A stretch of DNA of 64,000 nt from Bacteroidales bacterium (GTDB taxonomy: Bacteria; Bacteroidota; Bacteroidia; Bacteroidales; Salinivirgaceae), in contig JAAYQU010000006.1 of NCBI GenBank assembly GCA_012519055.1, positions 1 to 64,000 on the forward strand. Reading direction: 5' to 3'. A program made the position numbers and the translations under genes. This document shows, one piece after another, positions 52,990-63,104 of the stretch. Numbering within the stretch: position 1 is the first letter of the stretch; each line of letters starts with the position of its first letter. Under the pieces are notes generated by a model. It saw nothing but the letters and a program-made list of their open reading frames with translations, was not told the origin of the DNA and searched no databases.

Positions 52990-53464
52990 TTCGACTGCGA
53001 TTTAATCGGTACATTGCCACTCTAAATTTAATGATAAACAGCGACATTTGAGTAAAATAGAGCAAAACAACCATCACCGTAAGGTATATCGCACCGTAAA
53101 CAAAAAGGGTAGAGCAAACTATCAGTGCCAAGTTTACATAGGTAGCCCAAACTAATGACTCTAAGCGCAATTGAGCAATATACTCGTCTTCGTGTCGCTC
53201 GCGCGTGAAGCCAACTAAAACAAGCCCAACAGTGAGTAGCACAACTATAATCTCGTCAAGAATGCTGTCTTTCTTGCTGAGAGTGAAAAATTCAATGTCT
53301 GTGAAAACGTCATCTGTCATTAAAGCGGGCATTTTACAATGCACATCAATAGCGTCTAGAATGCTACTTTCGAACAAAAAGAGCAAGCCTAATACTAAGC
53401 CAATTGTTAAAAAAATCCAGCCGACCTTGCGCCAGCTGTGTGGAAGTAAATTTCGTGTGTTCAT
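52979..53464 (-). CDS. Membrane protein paired with an XRE regulator
   Basis: A 161-residue protein with four hydrophobic helices in two pairs (WIFLTIGLVLGLLFLFE and IIVVLLTVGLVLVGF; LVWATYVNLALIVCSTLFVYG and LTVMVVLLYFTQMSLFII). Between helices 2 and 3 is a charged loop with RERHEDEYIAQLRLESL. Membrane proteins of this kind with a short HTH partner are common in Bacteroidota, and the function is unknown. The HTH gene overlaps its 3' end. Confidence 0.7.
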   Translation of the reverse strand: MNTRNLLPHSWRKVGWIFLTIGLVLGLLFLFESSILDAIDVHCKMPALMTDDVFTDIEFFTLSKKDSILDEIIVVLLTVGLVLVGFTRERHEDEYIAQLRLESLVWATYVNLALIVCSTLFVYGAIYLTVMVVLLYFTQMSLFIIKFRVAMYRLNRSRNEE

Positions 53465-53704
53465 ATATTTATGATTTATTGGTGAGCCACAAATGTAATA
53501 CTTGTTTTACAATATGACAAATAAAATTGATATTTTGTAAAAAAAACTTTACAAATATGTTCTTAAACCGAAACATTAATAAACTAAGTCACTGGTAAAA
53601 AGGTTTGTAAACTCGTAGATAAATTTTTTGTAAATTTGTAAATAAAAGCTGAGTCGAATAGTTGTAATTTCGATTGTTGAAAGTAGAAAAAATGACTGTA
53701 TAAT

Positions 53705-54805
53705 ATGAGACAAATCAAGCAAAATAAAACAAAGGAATTTATCAATCTATCGCACTTTATATCAATTCTTAATCGAAAAAAGAGTGACCCTAAAGAATTT
53801 ACTTTTACCGGGAATTTAAAGGTTAATAAAATAGATATTCAGCTATTTGAGTATAGAAAGGAGAAGTGTAATGAAATAAAAAGTATTTCACCTGAAAACA
53901 TCAGTGCGTTTGAAAAAAACGAAAACAGCTACTGGTTAAATATTAATGGATTAAGCGAAACGGAAACTTTAGTCTCAATATGTGAAAAGTTGGGTATTCA
54001 TAGTTTAGTAATTCAAGATATTCTTGATGTTAGTCAAAGACCTAAATTTCAGGAGTATGAGAACTTTTCGTTTCTGACTTTAAAATCAATACTTCCGTCA
54101 GAAAATGAAGTATTGGCGGAGCAGATAAGTTTTGTTTTTAGTTCAAACTATCTAATCTCTTTTCAAGAGCGAAAAGCGGACTTCTTTGAACATCTGAGGG
54201 TTAGGTTAAGAGAAAATAAAGGTATTTTAAGAGAGAGTACTGCCGATTATCTGCTTTATACAATGCTTGAGTCAATTCTCGATAACTACTTTAAAACTCT
54301 CACAAAGTTAGATGAAGAGATTGAAAATTTTAATTTTACGGATACTAAAAAAGACCCCTTACCAAATGCGCTTGAAGTCATCGAAAATCATAAAAAGTTA
54401 GTTCATTTTATCAAAAAGTCTATCCTACCGATAAAAGAGTTTACTTTGATAGTTGAACGTGGCGAATCTCAATTTATCGAAGAGAAGCACTTGAAATATT
54501 TTGCTGAAATTAAAGATTTATGTTTAACGCTGATAGATAGCTGCGATATGATTCTCTCATCACTTGAAAGTGAAACAAATTTGTTTTTTTCTGTGCAAGG
54601 GCATAGAATGAACCAAGTGATGAAAACTCTTACAATTGTTGCTACTATATTTATTCCATTAACCTTTATTGCAGGAATTTATGGTATGAATTTTTCAAAT
54701 ATGCCTGAACTTGAATGGAAGTACGGTTACTTGGGGATATGGTTAGTTATTATTTGTGTTTTCTTTGGTATGATTATATATTTTCGTCGAAAGAAATGGT
54801 TTTAA
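53705..54805 (+). CDS. corA: Magnesium/cobalt transporter CorA
   Basis: A 366-residue channel for Mg2+ (also Co2+ or Ni2+). The long cytoplasmic part has LGIHSLVIQDILDVSQRPKFQEYENF and ENHKKLVHFIKKSILPIKEF; the two C-terminal helices include the signature YGMNFSNMPEL with the pore motif GMN. The last residues IYFRRKKWF are typical. A putative promoter region upstream contains TAAATTTG at 53631-53638, though its -33 spacing is poor. It has its own terminator. Confidence 0.95.
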   Translation: MRQIKQNKTKEFINLSHFISILNRKKSDPKEFTFTGNLKVNKIDIQLFEYRKEKCNEIKSISPENISAFEKNENSYWLNINGLSETETLVSICEKLGIHSLVIQDILDVSQRPKFQEYENFSFLTLKSILPSENEVLAEQISFVFSSNYLISFQERKADFFEHLRVRLRENKGILRESTADYLLYTMLESILDNYFKTLTKLDEEIENFNFTDTKKDPLPNALEVIENHKKLVHFIKKSILPIKEFTLIVERGESQFIEEKHLKYFAEIKDLCLTLIDSCDMILSSLESETNLFFSVQGHRMNQVMKTLTIVATIFIPLTFIAGIYGMNFSNMPELEWKYGYLGIWLVIICVFFGMIIYFRRKKWF

Positions 54806-54840
54806 GTTGGATATAATATCCTTATTATTAAAGGAAAACA

Positions 54841-54880
54841 AAAAACAGTTACCACCCAAATAAGATAGTAACTGTTTTTA
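54841..54880 (+). terminator. Terminator between corA and the HdeD-like gene
   Basis: AAAAACAGTTAC and GTAACTGTTTTT pair perfectly around CACCCAAATAAGATA; a TTTATTG tract follows. It can also serve the convergent HdeD-like gene. Confidence 0.9.
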
Positions 54881-54904
54881 TTGTTAAGTAAACGAAAATG
54901 TTTA

Positions 54905-55471
54905 TTATTCCTCTTTCATCATTTTGTTTAGTTTTCGCAATTTAAAGGAGAAATAGATGCTGTAACATCCTAACAATATAAATGCTAACGCTGTCCAAAT
55001 AACTACGCTTACACCTGCAAACATTGGATTCCACAGTAAAATAAATGAAAAAATTAAGCCCAATACGGCGGTTACCATTAGTGTACCCCAATCTAAAATG
55101 CCGTATTGTTTCATATCGTAAGCTGTGACCATGCCCGATATGGAGCGGAAAAGTAAGGTAAATCCTATGTAATAGGGTAAAGTAACCATTGTTGTAGCAG
55201 GATTGAGCAACAAGAGAATACCCACTATTGCACTTAATATACCTAACGCCAATGACCAGCCCCAATTTTGATGTCTGTTATCAAAGGCAAAAATCACTTC
55301 GGTAATTCCGTTAATGAGAAATCCAAAAGCAAACACAAAGGACAAGGCAGCATAAGCATCTGCAGGCGTAGCAAATGTCCAAATTCCTAATACAATAAAC
55401 ACTACTCCTACAATGAGCATCAAATACCATCGTTTAATGGCTTTTTCAATTTTCTTAAATGTCTGTTTCAT
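54905..55471 (-). CDS. HdeD/DUF308 family membrane protein
   Basis: A 188-residue membrane protein with six helices and an internal two-fold repeat, matching the HdeD/DUF308 family. Segments are YLMLIVGVVFIVLGIWTFATP, LGILSAIVGILLLLNPATT and LGLIFSFILLWNPMFAG. HdeD in E. coli supports acid resistance at high cell density; the role elsewhere is not established. It lies 28 bases after ftsH on the same strand and may share its transcript. Confidence 0.87.
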   Translation of the reverse strand: MKQTFKKIEKAIKRWYLMLIVGVVFIVLGIWTFATPADAYAALSFVFAFGFLINGITEVIFAFDNRHQNWGWSLALGILSAIVGILLLLNPATTMVTLPYYIGFTLLFRSISGMVTAYDMKQYGILDWGTLMVTAVLGLIFSFILLWNPMFAGVSVVIWTALAFILLGCYSIYFSFKLRKLNKMMKEE

Positions 55472-55499
55472 ATGTATATAAATTTATAAGGTTTTGTAA

Positions 55500-57377
55500 C
55501 TATGTTGTTATGTTTTTATCATCTAATATATTCATAAATTCTTCTCCCGTAATAGTCTCTTTTTTAAGAAGATATTCGGATAGTTCATGCATTTTGGTCT
55601 CATTTTCGCGAATGATATTTTTTGCCTTTTCGTGAGCATTTTTCACAATTGAAAGGACAACATCATCAATTCTGGCAGCTGTTTCAGGAGAGCAACTCAA
55701 TGACGTATCGCTACTTAAATATGGATTGTTTACAGTTTCCAATGCCACCATATCAAACTCCTCGCTCATCCCGTAGCGAGTAACCATGGCACGAGCAAGT
55801 TTTGTGGCTTGTTCAATATCGTTGGACGCTCCTGTTGTAACTTTGTTGAAAACAACCTCTTCGGCGGCGCGTCCTCCGGTAAGTGTGGCTATTCTATTCT
55901 CTAAATCCTCTTTGCTGTATAGGTTACGTTCGTTTTCGTCAATCTGCATGGTATAGCCGAGTGCTCCCGATGTGCGAGGGATAATTGTAATTTTATGCAC
56001 AGGCGCTGAGTGTGTCTGCATTGCAGCAACCAAAGCGTGTCCTATTTCGTGATAAGCTATAATACGTTTCTCTTCGTCGGAAATTACTTTGCCTTTGCGT
56101 TGTGCCCCTGCGATAACGGTTTCGATACTCTCTTCCAAGTCGTTTGTTGTTAAGCTGTTACGATTATTTCTAACGGCTCTAAGAGCAGCTTCATTCACAA
56201 TATTTGCTATTTCGGCGCCCGATGCGCCCGATGTTGCTCGTGCGATTAAATTCAAATCAATTTCGTCGTGCTTAACTTTTTTCAGGTGGACTTGCAATAT
56301 GGCTTTTCGTCCCTCTAAATCGGGAAGTTCCATTTGTACTCGGCGGTCGAACCTTCCAGGGCGAAGCAGAGCTTTGTCTAAACTTTCGGGGCGGTTGGTT
56401 GCTGCCAAAATAACAACTCCCTTTTGCCCATTGAAACCGTCCATTTCTGTAAGTAGCTGGTTTAGAGTTTGTTCACGCTCATCGTTGGTGGTCATTCCAT
56501 CGCGTCTTTTGCCAATGGCGTCAATCTCGTCAATGAAAATAATACAGGGAGCTTTTTTGTTTGCCTGACTAAACAGGTCGCGCACTTTGGCAGCACCCAT
56601 TCCAACGAACATTTGAACAAATTCGGAGCCGGAAAGGGCAAAGAAAGGTACTTTTGTTTCACCCGCAACCGCTCTCGCTATAAGCGTTTTACCTGTTCCT
56701 GGAGGACCAACTAATAAAACACCTTTAGGCAGTGTGGCTCCTATATCAGCGTATTTTTTTGGATTATGCAGAAAGTCAACAATTTCGCTCAGTGACTCTT
56801 TGGCTTCTTCCTGTCCCGCAACGTCGGCGAATGTGGTTTTTATCTCATCTTCGGCATAAATCTTTTCTTTGTTTTGTCCAAAGCTCATATAGTTTCCGCC
56901 GAGTTTCCCACCCATAGACCTCATTGCGTTTCGCCATATAAAGTAGAAAATTACTCCGGGCAATACCCAGAAAAGCAGGAAGTTTAAAATTGGGGAGTTT
57001 TCGCGAGGAATGGTTTCGCTAAATTCTATTTTCCCGTTTTCGTTAGGACTCTCTGCCAGCAAAAGTCGGTCAACTAAATTGTCATCGCTCATTCTGCCTG
57101 TTTGAAAAACGATATCTTGTGGGTCGCCTTTTCTGTCAACTCCGCCGTTGGCTGTGGTAAAAAAGACTTTGTTCCCGTCAATGTTTACCTGTTTGACTAA
57201 CCCTGAATCAACTTTGTTGAGAAAAGCGCTGTATGTTGTCGGGATAATTTTAGGTTTGAAGAGGTAAGGAAATACTAAAGAGTTAAGTATCAGCAATAAT
57301 GCCATTGTCCATAAGAAGCTTCTCCAGTTGATATTGGGCTTTCGTGAAGAGTTATCGGTTACGTTATTTTTGTCCAT
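55500..57377 (-). CDS. ftsH: ATP-dependent zinc metalloprotease FtsH
   Basis: A 625-residue membrane protease that degrades misfolded membrane proteins and regulators. There are two N-terminal helices (about 20-40 and 130-147), an AAA+ module and a zinc protease domain. The Walker A GPPGTGKT is at 224-231, the Walker B region [10 protein letters not shown] at 280-289, [10 protein letters not shown] at 338-346 and the zinc motif HEIGH at 443-447. It is followed by the HdeD-like gene, and 31 bases separate its start from the patatin gene upstream. All key residues are intact. Confidence 0.98.
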   Translation of the reverse strand: MDKNNVTDNSSRKPNINWRSFLWTMALLLILNSLVFPYLFKPKIIPTTYSAFLNKVDSGLVKQVNIDGNKVFFTTANGGVDRKGDPQDIVFQTGRMSDDNLVDRLLLAESPNENGKIEFSETIPRENSPILNFLLFWVLPGVIFYFIWRNAMRSMGGKLGGNYMSFGQNKEKIYAEDEIKTTFADVAGQEEAKESLSEIVDFLHNPKKYADIGATLPKGVLLVGPPGTGKTLIARAVAGETKVPFFALSGSEFVQMFVGMGAAKVRDLFSQANKKAPCIIFIDEIDAIGKRRDGMTTNDEREQTLNQLLTEMDGFNGQKGVVILAATNRPESLDKALLRPGRFDRRVQMELPDLEGRKAILQVHLKKVKHDEIDLNLIARATSGASGAEIANIVNEAALRAVRNNRNSLTTNDLEESIETVIAGAQRKGKVISDEEKRIIAYHEIGHALVAAMQTHSAPVHKITIIPRTSGALGYTMQIDENERNLYSKEDLENRIATLTGGRAAEEVVFNKVTTGASNDIEQATKLARAMVTRYGMSEEFDMVALETVNNPYLSSDTSLSCSPETAARIDDVVLSIVKNAHEKAKNIIRENETKMHELSEYLLKKETITGEEFMNILDDKNITT

Positions 57378-57408
57378 TTTGTTTAAATTAAATTGTTATT
57401 TAGTTTTA

Positions 57409-58239
57409 TTAATTATTGCTCATTAGTTTGTCATATTTTATGCAATTTGACAGAATTTTTTTTGCATCTTTTTCATTTAATTTTATTGTTGCAGCATCTT
57501 TACCTATTTCCACCAATCTATCCTTGTTGTCTAAATCAAACATTTTCGTATGTTTCAATCCGTGAACTTCAATAAGAATATCGCACAATTTACTATCTTC
57601 CAGCACATTAGCGTTAGACATCATTTTGAAAGTATGTTCAACTATTGACCTCATAGTCAATGGCTCAGGAAGTTTCTGCATCAGCGAAACATTGCTTGCA
57701 ATCACGTATCGACATTGGTCGCGAATAACAGAAACAGGCAGGTTTTTAAAAATACCGCCGTCAGAATAATATTTGCCGTTGATTTTTTGTGGTTCAAAAA
57801 GAATGGGTATGCTACATGAAGCAACTACCGCTTCAACCAAATTCTTGCCTTCTGAAAATGTATGTGTAGTAGAATTATACATATCGGTCGCAACAGCAAC
57901 AAAAGGAATCTTAAGTTCTTCGAAAGATTTTGCCCGTAAATGTTTACTAAGGAAATTTGCAATACCAGAAGTTTTTAAAAAACCCGATGTGGGCTTGGTA
58001 ATTTCTACTAACTTTTTGAAATTTATATTTGCCGAAATTTCTAAAATCTCTTCAGGAGAATATCCGTCTGCGTAAAGAACACCTGTAAGCGAGCCTACAC
58101 TTGTTCCTGCGATAATTTGAGGTTTTACCCCATAAGCATCCAATGCGCTTAGCACACCTAAATGCGCATATCCGCGTGCGCCACCGCCACTTAGCGCATA
58201 TCCCAAATTATATGAATATATAGGTAATTTATCAGCCAA
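57409..58239 (-). CDS. Patatin-like phospholipase
   Basis: A 276-residue cytoplasmic patatin-family lipase with a Ser-Asp dyad. The oxyanion loop is SGGGARGYAHLGV, the nucleophile Ser47 lies in GTSVGS, and the Asp is in the YYSDGGIFKNLPV segment. There is no signal peptide. Bacterial patatins hydrolyse phospholipids or act in lipid turnover; RssA-like subgroups have this compact size. It lies 31 bases before ftsH and is likely co-transcribed. Confidence 0.94.
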   Translation of the reverse strand: MADKLPIYSYNLGYALSGGGARGYAHLGVLSALDAYGVKPQIIAGTSVGSLTGVLYADGYSPEEILEISANINFKKLVEITKPTSGFLKTSGIANFLSKHLRAKSFEELKIPFVAVATDMYNSTTHTFSEGKNLVEAVVASCSIPILFEPQKINGKYYSDGGIFKNLPVSVIRDQCRYVIASNVSLMQKLPEPLTMRSIVEHTFKMMSNANVLEDSKLCDILIEVHGLKHTKMFDLDNKDRLVEIGKDAATIKLNEKDAKKILSNCIKYDKLMSNN

Positions 58240-58737
58240 AACATATAAATATTACACTACAAAGTTAACAAACAGTGTGAAAGGTACTTTGTCTAAAATT
58301 CACATATAGTTGTCTAAAATTCTCTTTATATCTGTTCTCTTAGTACATGACAAAAACTTTAATTAAGTTGAAAGTCGGAATTGTCCGTAGGACAACATGT
58401 GATAAACCGTAAGATTTATCTTACGGAAACTGCACCTTCCCGACTTTCGCCCGTAGGGCGACACTTTGCGTTAAAGCAATGTGCCACCCTAACGGGTGGG
58501 ATTGTGTGCTGTTGCACACCCATAGGCTTGCGCCTATGGTTAATCAAATGTTGTCCTACGGACAAAAAACATGTGCTAATCCAAAAGTATGAATCTTCAA
58601 AAATCAACCATATAATAAAAATGTAGTCTTTCCTAAATATTTCTTAACTCCTTAATGGTTATTTAGTTAACGTCAACTAATTACCAACCACACAACTCGC
58701 ATCAAAAAATAGCATAGACTTTTTCAGTTAACCATAC
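58240..58737. other. Intergenic region carrying a structured repeat
   Basis: About 500 bases. Most of it is the element at 58381-58565. The remainder is AT-rich with no clear coding or promoter signal. Confidence 0.5.
58381..58565. repeat. 185-base multi-hairpin element with 28-base inverted ends
   Basis: The ends are inverted repeats: TTGTCCGTAGGACAACAT at the left and ATGTTGTCCTACGGACAA at the right, extending to 28 bases with two mismatches. Between them are at least four hairpins: CCGTAAGAT/ATCTTACGG, TCGCCCGTAGGGCGA, CCACCCTAACGGGTGG and CCATAGGCTTGCGCCTATGG. A fragment of the same family lies at 30148-30189. It has no coding capacity and looks like a MITE or REP/BIME-type element. Confidence 0.8.
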
Positions 58738-59622
58738 TTAGATATGTTCTCTAAATTGTGTGGGCGATAATTCGGTTTGCCTTTTGAAAAATTTGCTAAA
58801 TGAGGATGTCTCTGAAAATCCGAGTTTTTCTGAAACTTGACTAGTGGTTAGCTCTTTATCGGTTAACAAAACCTTTGCATGATCGGTTATTTTTTCATTG
58901 ATAAAAGTGCCGGGAGATTTGCCTGTGGTCGTTTTAATTGCCTTAATCAGGTGCTTTGAAGATATGTTTAGTTGATTGGCGAAAAATGCAGTTTTATTAC
59001 TTATTTTTATTGGTTGTAGAAGTAGGTTAAAAAATGAGTCGGTAATTTCTTCGTTTCTTGTAGAATGGTTTTCAACTTTTTTGCTTTTCAGGAAGATTTC
59101 GGCTACCTCACAGACAAAAACCAAAAACAGATTACGTAATGTTTCTTGTTGAAATACAGAGCTTTTGGTCTCCCTTTTTCTATAAATTAGTTTATAAATA
59201 TCGATAAGAATTTTTTGCTGCTCTTTAGTAAGGTCGGTAAGTGTGTACTGGTGATTGTTAATTTGACGAAAAGGCTTTACAAGTTGAGCGTTTACGATGT
59301 TTTTAGCAAGAAAATCTCGCGCGACGAACAAAAGTATGCCGTGGTATTCTCTTTTTGAACGAATAATATGTACAATGGAAGAGGGATGTGCAATAAGCAA
59401 GGTCGATGCCGTTATATGGTAATCTATTTGATTGATACTTATGTCGATATCGCCATCGGTACACATTAAAATACCAACATACTCTTTCATGTCGGCAGTT
59501 GCATTTTCGATTACCGGGAGTACGCCGTGGCAGAAAAAATAATCTTTCTCCTGCCACTCATAGCCAAGATTTATAATAGCCTCTCGTAGCGTAAGATGTG
59601 AATTTTGTGAGTGCTTTGTCAT
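58738..59622 (-). CDS. AraC family transcriptional regulator
   Basis: A 294-residue regulator with an N-terminal beta-rich sensor domain (about 1-170) and two C-terminal helix-turn-helix motifs: FANQLNISSKHLIKAIKTTTGKSPGTFINEK and TSQVSEKLGFSETSSFSKFFKRQTELSPTQFREH. The final signature is the usual AraC/XylS one. No metabolic gene is adjacent in the same direction, so the target genes are unknown. It lies 51 bases downstream of the carbonic anhydrase gene, which is on the same strand. Confidence 0.93.
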   Translation of the reverse strand: MTKHSQNSHLTLREAIINLGYEWQEKDYFFCHGVLPVIENATADMKEYVGILMCTDGDIDISINQIDYHITASTLLIAHPSSIVHIIRSKREYHGILLFVARDFLAKNIVNAQLVKPFRQINNHQYTLTDLTKEQQKILIDIYKLIYRKRETKSSVFQQETLRNLFLVFVCEVAEIFLKSKKVENHSTRNEEITDSFFNLLLQPIKISNKTAFFANQLNISSKHLIKAIKTTTGKSPGTFINEKITDHAKVLLTDKELTTSQVSEKLGFSETSSFSKFFKRQTELSPTQFREHI

Positions 59623-59673
59623 TTAGTTATGCCCCTATGTTTTTTATAAATATTTTAAAACAAATATTATTTT

Positions 59674-60348
59674 CTATTCCACCTTTATAAACCTCTTAAG
59701 TTCAAAGTCATAGTCATAAATCTCGCCCTCCTCGATGTGATACCACCAGCCCATTATAGTTATATCGCCATTTTTTACAGCCTTACGGATATATGGGTAC
59801 TGCATTAGGTGTTCAATTTGCACAACAACGTTCATCTGTTCGGTTAACACGCTGCGTTCTTCAACGGAAATAATGTTATTAGCTATCTGTTCCTCTACAA
59901 TCTTTTTGACGGGTGCTGCCAGCTCTAGCCATTTTTTTGTATGTGGCAGTGATCTCATCTCTTTTGCGCTACTGTAAAGTGCGGCGCAGCCGCCACAGTT
60001 TGAGTGTCCGCAAACAACTATATTGTTCACTTGCAACTGTTTAACGGCATATTCAATTACTGCCGAGGTGGCTACAAATGTATCTTTGTTTCTATCGTAT
60101 AAAGGTACAAAGTTACCGATGTTGCGAACAACAAATAGTTCGCCTGGAATTGTACCAGTAACCAAATTTGGCACCACGCGTGAGTCGGAGCAGCCAATAT
60201 ATAGCGTATGCGGATTTTGATGCTTGCCTAATTGGGCAAAAAATTCCTTTTTCGGAATATGTTCATTGCTTTTAAAGCCTCGAATCCCCTCGAACAATCT
60301 GTTGTAGTTAGGTTGAGGGTGATTGTCGTCTTCGTGTGTTGTTTTCAT
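59674..60348 (-). CDS. Beta-class carbonic anhydrase
   Basis: A 224-residue zinc enzyme that interconverts CO2 and bicarbonate. The zinc ligands are Cys53 in GCSDSR, His115 and Cys118 in CGHSNCGG, and the catalytic dyad Asp55/Arg57 lies in the first motif. The C-terminal ITIMGWWYHIEEGEIYDYD is typical. The start is ATG 60348; a longer in-frame start at 60417 adds an unrelated hydrophobic segment that is not needed for the fold. It provides bicarbonate for carboxylation or pH balance. Confidence 0.95.
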   Translation of the reverse strand: MKTTHEDDNHPQPNYNRLFEGIRGFKSNEHIPKKEFFAQLGKHQNPHTLYIGCSDSRVVPNLVTGTIPGELFVVRNIGNFVPLYDRNKDTFVATSAVIEYAVKQLQVNNIVVCGHSNCGGCAALYSSAKEMRSLPHTKKWLELAAPVKKIVEEQIANNIISVEERSVLTEQMNVVVQIEHLMQYPYIRKAVKNGDITIMGWWYHIEEGEIYDYDFELKRFIKVE

Positions 60349-60471
60349 ATTTTTATGGTTTAAATGTGTTTTTATGTTAAAGATGTATTTACTGATAATG
60401 GTTTTATTGTATAGCACTACAGCTAATTATTCTAACGGTTCTATTATGACTTTATGGTAACAAAAAATATG

Positions 60472-61695
60472 TCATTTATTGAGCATTTGTTTATACGTTT
60501 TTTCTACGATATCGTCTAACTGTGTGTAGAACTGTTCTATTTCCGATTTAGGAGGTATTTTATTTCTCCATTCGTTTAGTTTCTTATCAGTTTCGTCGAA
60601 TATGTTTTTCTCAACTGGCTCAATAACCTGAATGTATCCGTTGTTTTCTTTATTCACTAATTTGGATATTTGTAAATAGTGGTATCCGTCCGGATTATCT
60701 ATTGGATAGCACTCTTTTGACAGTATCCTGTTATAATGATTTAGTTTTGAGTTCTTTAGCGAATCGTCGTAAATCATTGTGTTTGGCAACTCCGCTTCGC
60801 TTATCCAAAGAGGCACTGTGATACATGTATTCGGAAACCCTACTGCTGTCCACATTGTTGTGAATTGTGGTAGTTCGTTCTCTTTAACTCCTTGAATAAC
60901 AATGTTAGAGGCTGAGCCAAAACTTGTAATTAAGTTGTCGGAGTGTATAAATTTATCGCTTGTAGGCTCATTTTCAAACATCTCTCTGTAATTGTTTTTG
61001 GTTATTGGATTGTACAAACATCTTGAGAAATTTTGTATTACAGTGCGATAGTCAAGAGGTTTTTCCTTTATAGTTGCAGTAAAAAGTTTTTCGGCTGTTT
61101 GTAATCTTACAAAACCGTATCCAACATTGGGTTTTCCTGTTTTTGAAAAGTTAGTTCTCAGAATATATCCATCAGGGGCAACGCTTGGGTCGTTTGCATC
61201 ATATTTTTTCCAAGTGTAATTGTTTACTTCGTAAAAAGCAGCACCGCCTTTTGCGTCTATCACTCCAAAGTGAGCAGCTAAACCCATTGGTTTTTCGGTG
61301 TCAGAGAGTAATTTTTCAAAATCTTCTAAAGTTTTGCATGTCTCTAATGCTTTTTTCATAAAAAATCCCTCTCGGTTTTTAATTTTTACGCTGTCGTTAA
61401 GATTTACGTTAAACGATGCGCTATTCATAATTGCAAAACCCACTTCATTGTTTCCTGCCCACACTTCGTTGCCTATGCTATCGACAGAATTAACAATTCC
61501 TATAAATGCATATTTCCCATTTTCGGCAGGATACTTTTTTGCGTAGTTTTCTAAAAAATCGGTATCGCGTAACTTCCAAATCAACGCGCGTCCGTCATTA
61601 GTGACTTTACCTGATATTACGGCGGTTGTACAGCAATAACCATTTTTCAAAAAAAGGAAAAAGATTATGACAAGAAAATGTTTGATATGCTCCAT
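60472..61695 (-). CDS. Exported Ntn-hydrolase (C45/choloylglycine-hydrolase-like)
   Basis: A 407-residue secreted protein with an N-terminal signal peptide (HFLVIIFFLFLKNGY). Mature Cys22 (CTTAVIS) is the likely N-terminal nucleophile of an Ntn hydrolase, with the following GKVTNDGRALIWKLRDTD. Family members hydrolyse linear amides such as penicillin V, bile salts, N-acyl homoserine lactones or isopenicillin derivatives. The adjacent Cys21 may be the last residue of the signal peptide. The exact substrate is not shown. It stands alone in a divergent region. Confidence 0.78.
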   Translation of the reverse strand: MEHIKHFLVIIFFLFLKNGYCCTTAVISGKVTNDGRALIWKLRDTDFLENYAKKYPAENGKYAFIGIVNSVDSIGNEVWAGNNEVGFAIMNSASFNVNLNDSVKIKNREGFFMKKALETCKTLEDFEKLLSDTEKPMGLAAHFGVIDAKGGAAFYEVNNYTWKKYDANDPSVAPDGYILRTNFSKTGKPNVGYGFVRLQTAEKLFTATIKEKPLDYRTVIQNFSRCLYNPITKNNYREMFENEPTSDKFIHSDNLITSFGSASNIVIQGVKENELPQFTTMWTAVGFPNTCITVPLWISEAELPNTMIYDDSLKNSKLNHYNRILSKECYPIDNPDGYHYLQISKLVNKENNGYIQVIEPVEKNIFDETDKKLNEWRNKIPPKSEIEQFYTQLDDIVEKTYKQMLNK

Positions 61696-61807
61696 GTTTC
61701 AATAAGTTTTTTCATTAACAAATTTATAAAAATAGTGTAAACTACAAATATAATCTGGTCGTATTTATTATCTTGCAGCCTGTTTCAATGCTATAACATC
61801 AAGATAT

Positions 61808-62620
61808 ATGAGCAACATATTTTCATCAATTATCAGAAAAGCCGGATTAATAAGACTCGCTGATAAAATCAGATATTATATTCTCTTAATAAGAACATCT
61901 AAACAAAGACGTGATTTTAAACGAATAAATCCAGATGTAATTTTGCCGCCTCCATATTTTTTGTATGAAACTTTTAATTTGAATTATTTTAGTTTTTACG
62001 ACAAAAGCATCGAGACAGCAAAGTGGTTGATAAGTTTTTTCGAGAAATATAAAAAACTTGAAAACGTAAATATTTTAGATTGGGGTTGCGGACCGGGCAG
62101 AGTTATACGACATCTTCCCTCTTTTATTGACAGCTCGTGTAAATGCTATGGCACTGATTACAATAAAAAATACATAAAATGGTGTAAAGACCATATACAC
62201 AATGTTACTTTTACTACTAATCAATTACAACCACCTTTAGAGTATCTATCAAACTTTTTTGATATTGCTTATGGCATCTCAATTTTTACTCACTTATCGG
62301 AGGAAATGCACCATGCATGGTTTAATGAGTTAATGCGAGTTCTGAAACCCGGAGGAATGTTGTTTTTAACATTACATGGTTCTGCATTTTCTGAAAAGTT
62401 AACCGATGAAGAGAAGAAGCAGTTCGATAACGGAGGCCTTGTAGTAAGGGGTACAACCAAAGAGGGTCATAGAACATTTGCAGCTTTTCAGTCGGAAGCT
62501 TTTGTAAAAAGATTAATCGGCGAAAACACTGTTTTAGAGCACGTTGCAGGAAAGGTTGTTGACGGAAAACCGCAACAAGATGTTTGGATTATTCAAAAAA
62601 CAAAAGATAACCCGAAATAA
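61808..62620 (+). CDS. Class I SAM-dependent methyltransferase
   Basis: A 270-residue methyltransferase. The N-terminal 80 residues are a basic helical segment. The Rossmann core has ILDWGCGPGRVIRHLPSF (motif I), the acidic motif KCYGTDYNKKYIKWCKDH, ISIFTHLSEEMHHAWFNELMRVLKPGGMLFLTLHG, and a C-terminal insertion. It resembles enzymes acting on lipids or glycans rather than tRNA. It is followed by a small membrane protein gene at 62667. Confidence 0.85.
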   Translation: MSNIFSSIIRKAGLIRLADKIRYYILLIRTSKQRRDFKRINPDVILPPPYFLYETFNLNYFSFYDKSIETAKWLISFFEKYKKLENVNILDWGCGPGRVIRHLPSFIDSSCKCYGTDYNKKYIKWCKDHIHNVTFTTNQLQPPLEYLSNFFDIAYGISIFTHLSEEMHHAWFNELMRVLKPGGMLFLTLHGSAFSEKLTDEEKKQFDNGGLVVRGTTKEGHRTFAAFQSEAFVKRLIGENTVLEHVAGKVVDGKPQQDVWIIQKTKDNPK

Positions 62621-62666
62621 AAATATTTACGTTGCGTTTTTCAACAAACTTTAATCAAAAACAACA

Positions 62667-63104
62667 ATGAAGGCAAAAATCATTAAAACAGTTCTTCCTC
62701 CAATACTTGGAATAATAACAGTACTTGCAATTTTGGTGATACTCAATCTTATTATGTATAACGGAGACGCTTTTAGCAAACCCGACAACGGTTTTTTCAC
62801 ACTGTTTGTGCCGATAGCAACGCTTATAGCAATAATAATTCAGTTCACTTTGACGCTACCTTTTTGGAAAAGATTTCAATCTCGAAAAAAGGTTTGGGGA
62901 TTAACGCTAATTCCTGTTACCATAATACTTTGCATAATTTCGGGATTGTTTTTCGGACTACTATTTTGGGAGAGGGATTTAGGATTTAGCGAATTTGTAG
63001 GCGTTTCATTAACAGGCGTTATCGCTTTTTTTGTCTATTGGACAGTTAATATATTGACACTAAGAAAAATCGACAGTTTGAGCGACTGTGTGAACGGTGG
63101 CTGA
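62667..63104 (+). CDS. Hypothetical four-helix membrane protein
   Basis: A 145-residue membrane protein with four hydrophobic helices (PPILGIITVLAILVILNLI, FVPIATLIAIIIQFTLTLPF, LTLIPVTIILCIISGLFFGL, VSLTGVIAFFVYWTVNILTL). No enzyme or transporter motif is visible. It lies 46 bases after the methyltransferase gene. The stop and following bases form part of an inverted repeat at 63093-63129 (AACGGTGGCT / AGCCACCGTT), a possible terminator stem. Confidence 0.6.
   Translation: MKAKIIKTVLPPILGIITVLAILVILNLIMYNGDAFSKPDNGFFTLFVPIATLIAIIIQFTLTLPFWKRFQSRKKVWGLTLIPVTIILCIISGLFFGLLFWERDLGFSEFVGVSLTGVIAFFVYWTVNILTLRKIDSLSDCVNGG

Noticed and set aside
56089-56568. Long open frame on the plus strand opposite ftsH (159 codons)
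   Set aside because: It lies entirely antisense to the well-supported ftsH gene, has no recognisable protein features and is Ser/Arg-rich as expected of an antisense shadow.
58416-58607. Short frames inside the multi-hairpin element
   Set aside because: They arise from the palindromic repeat itself and are unlikely to be translated.
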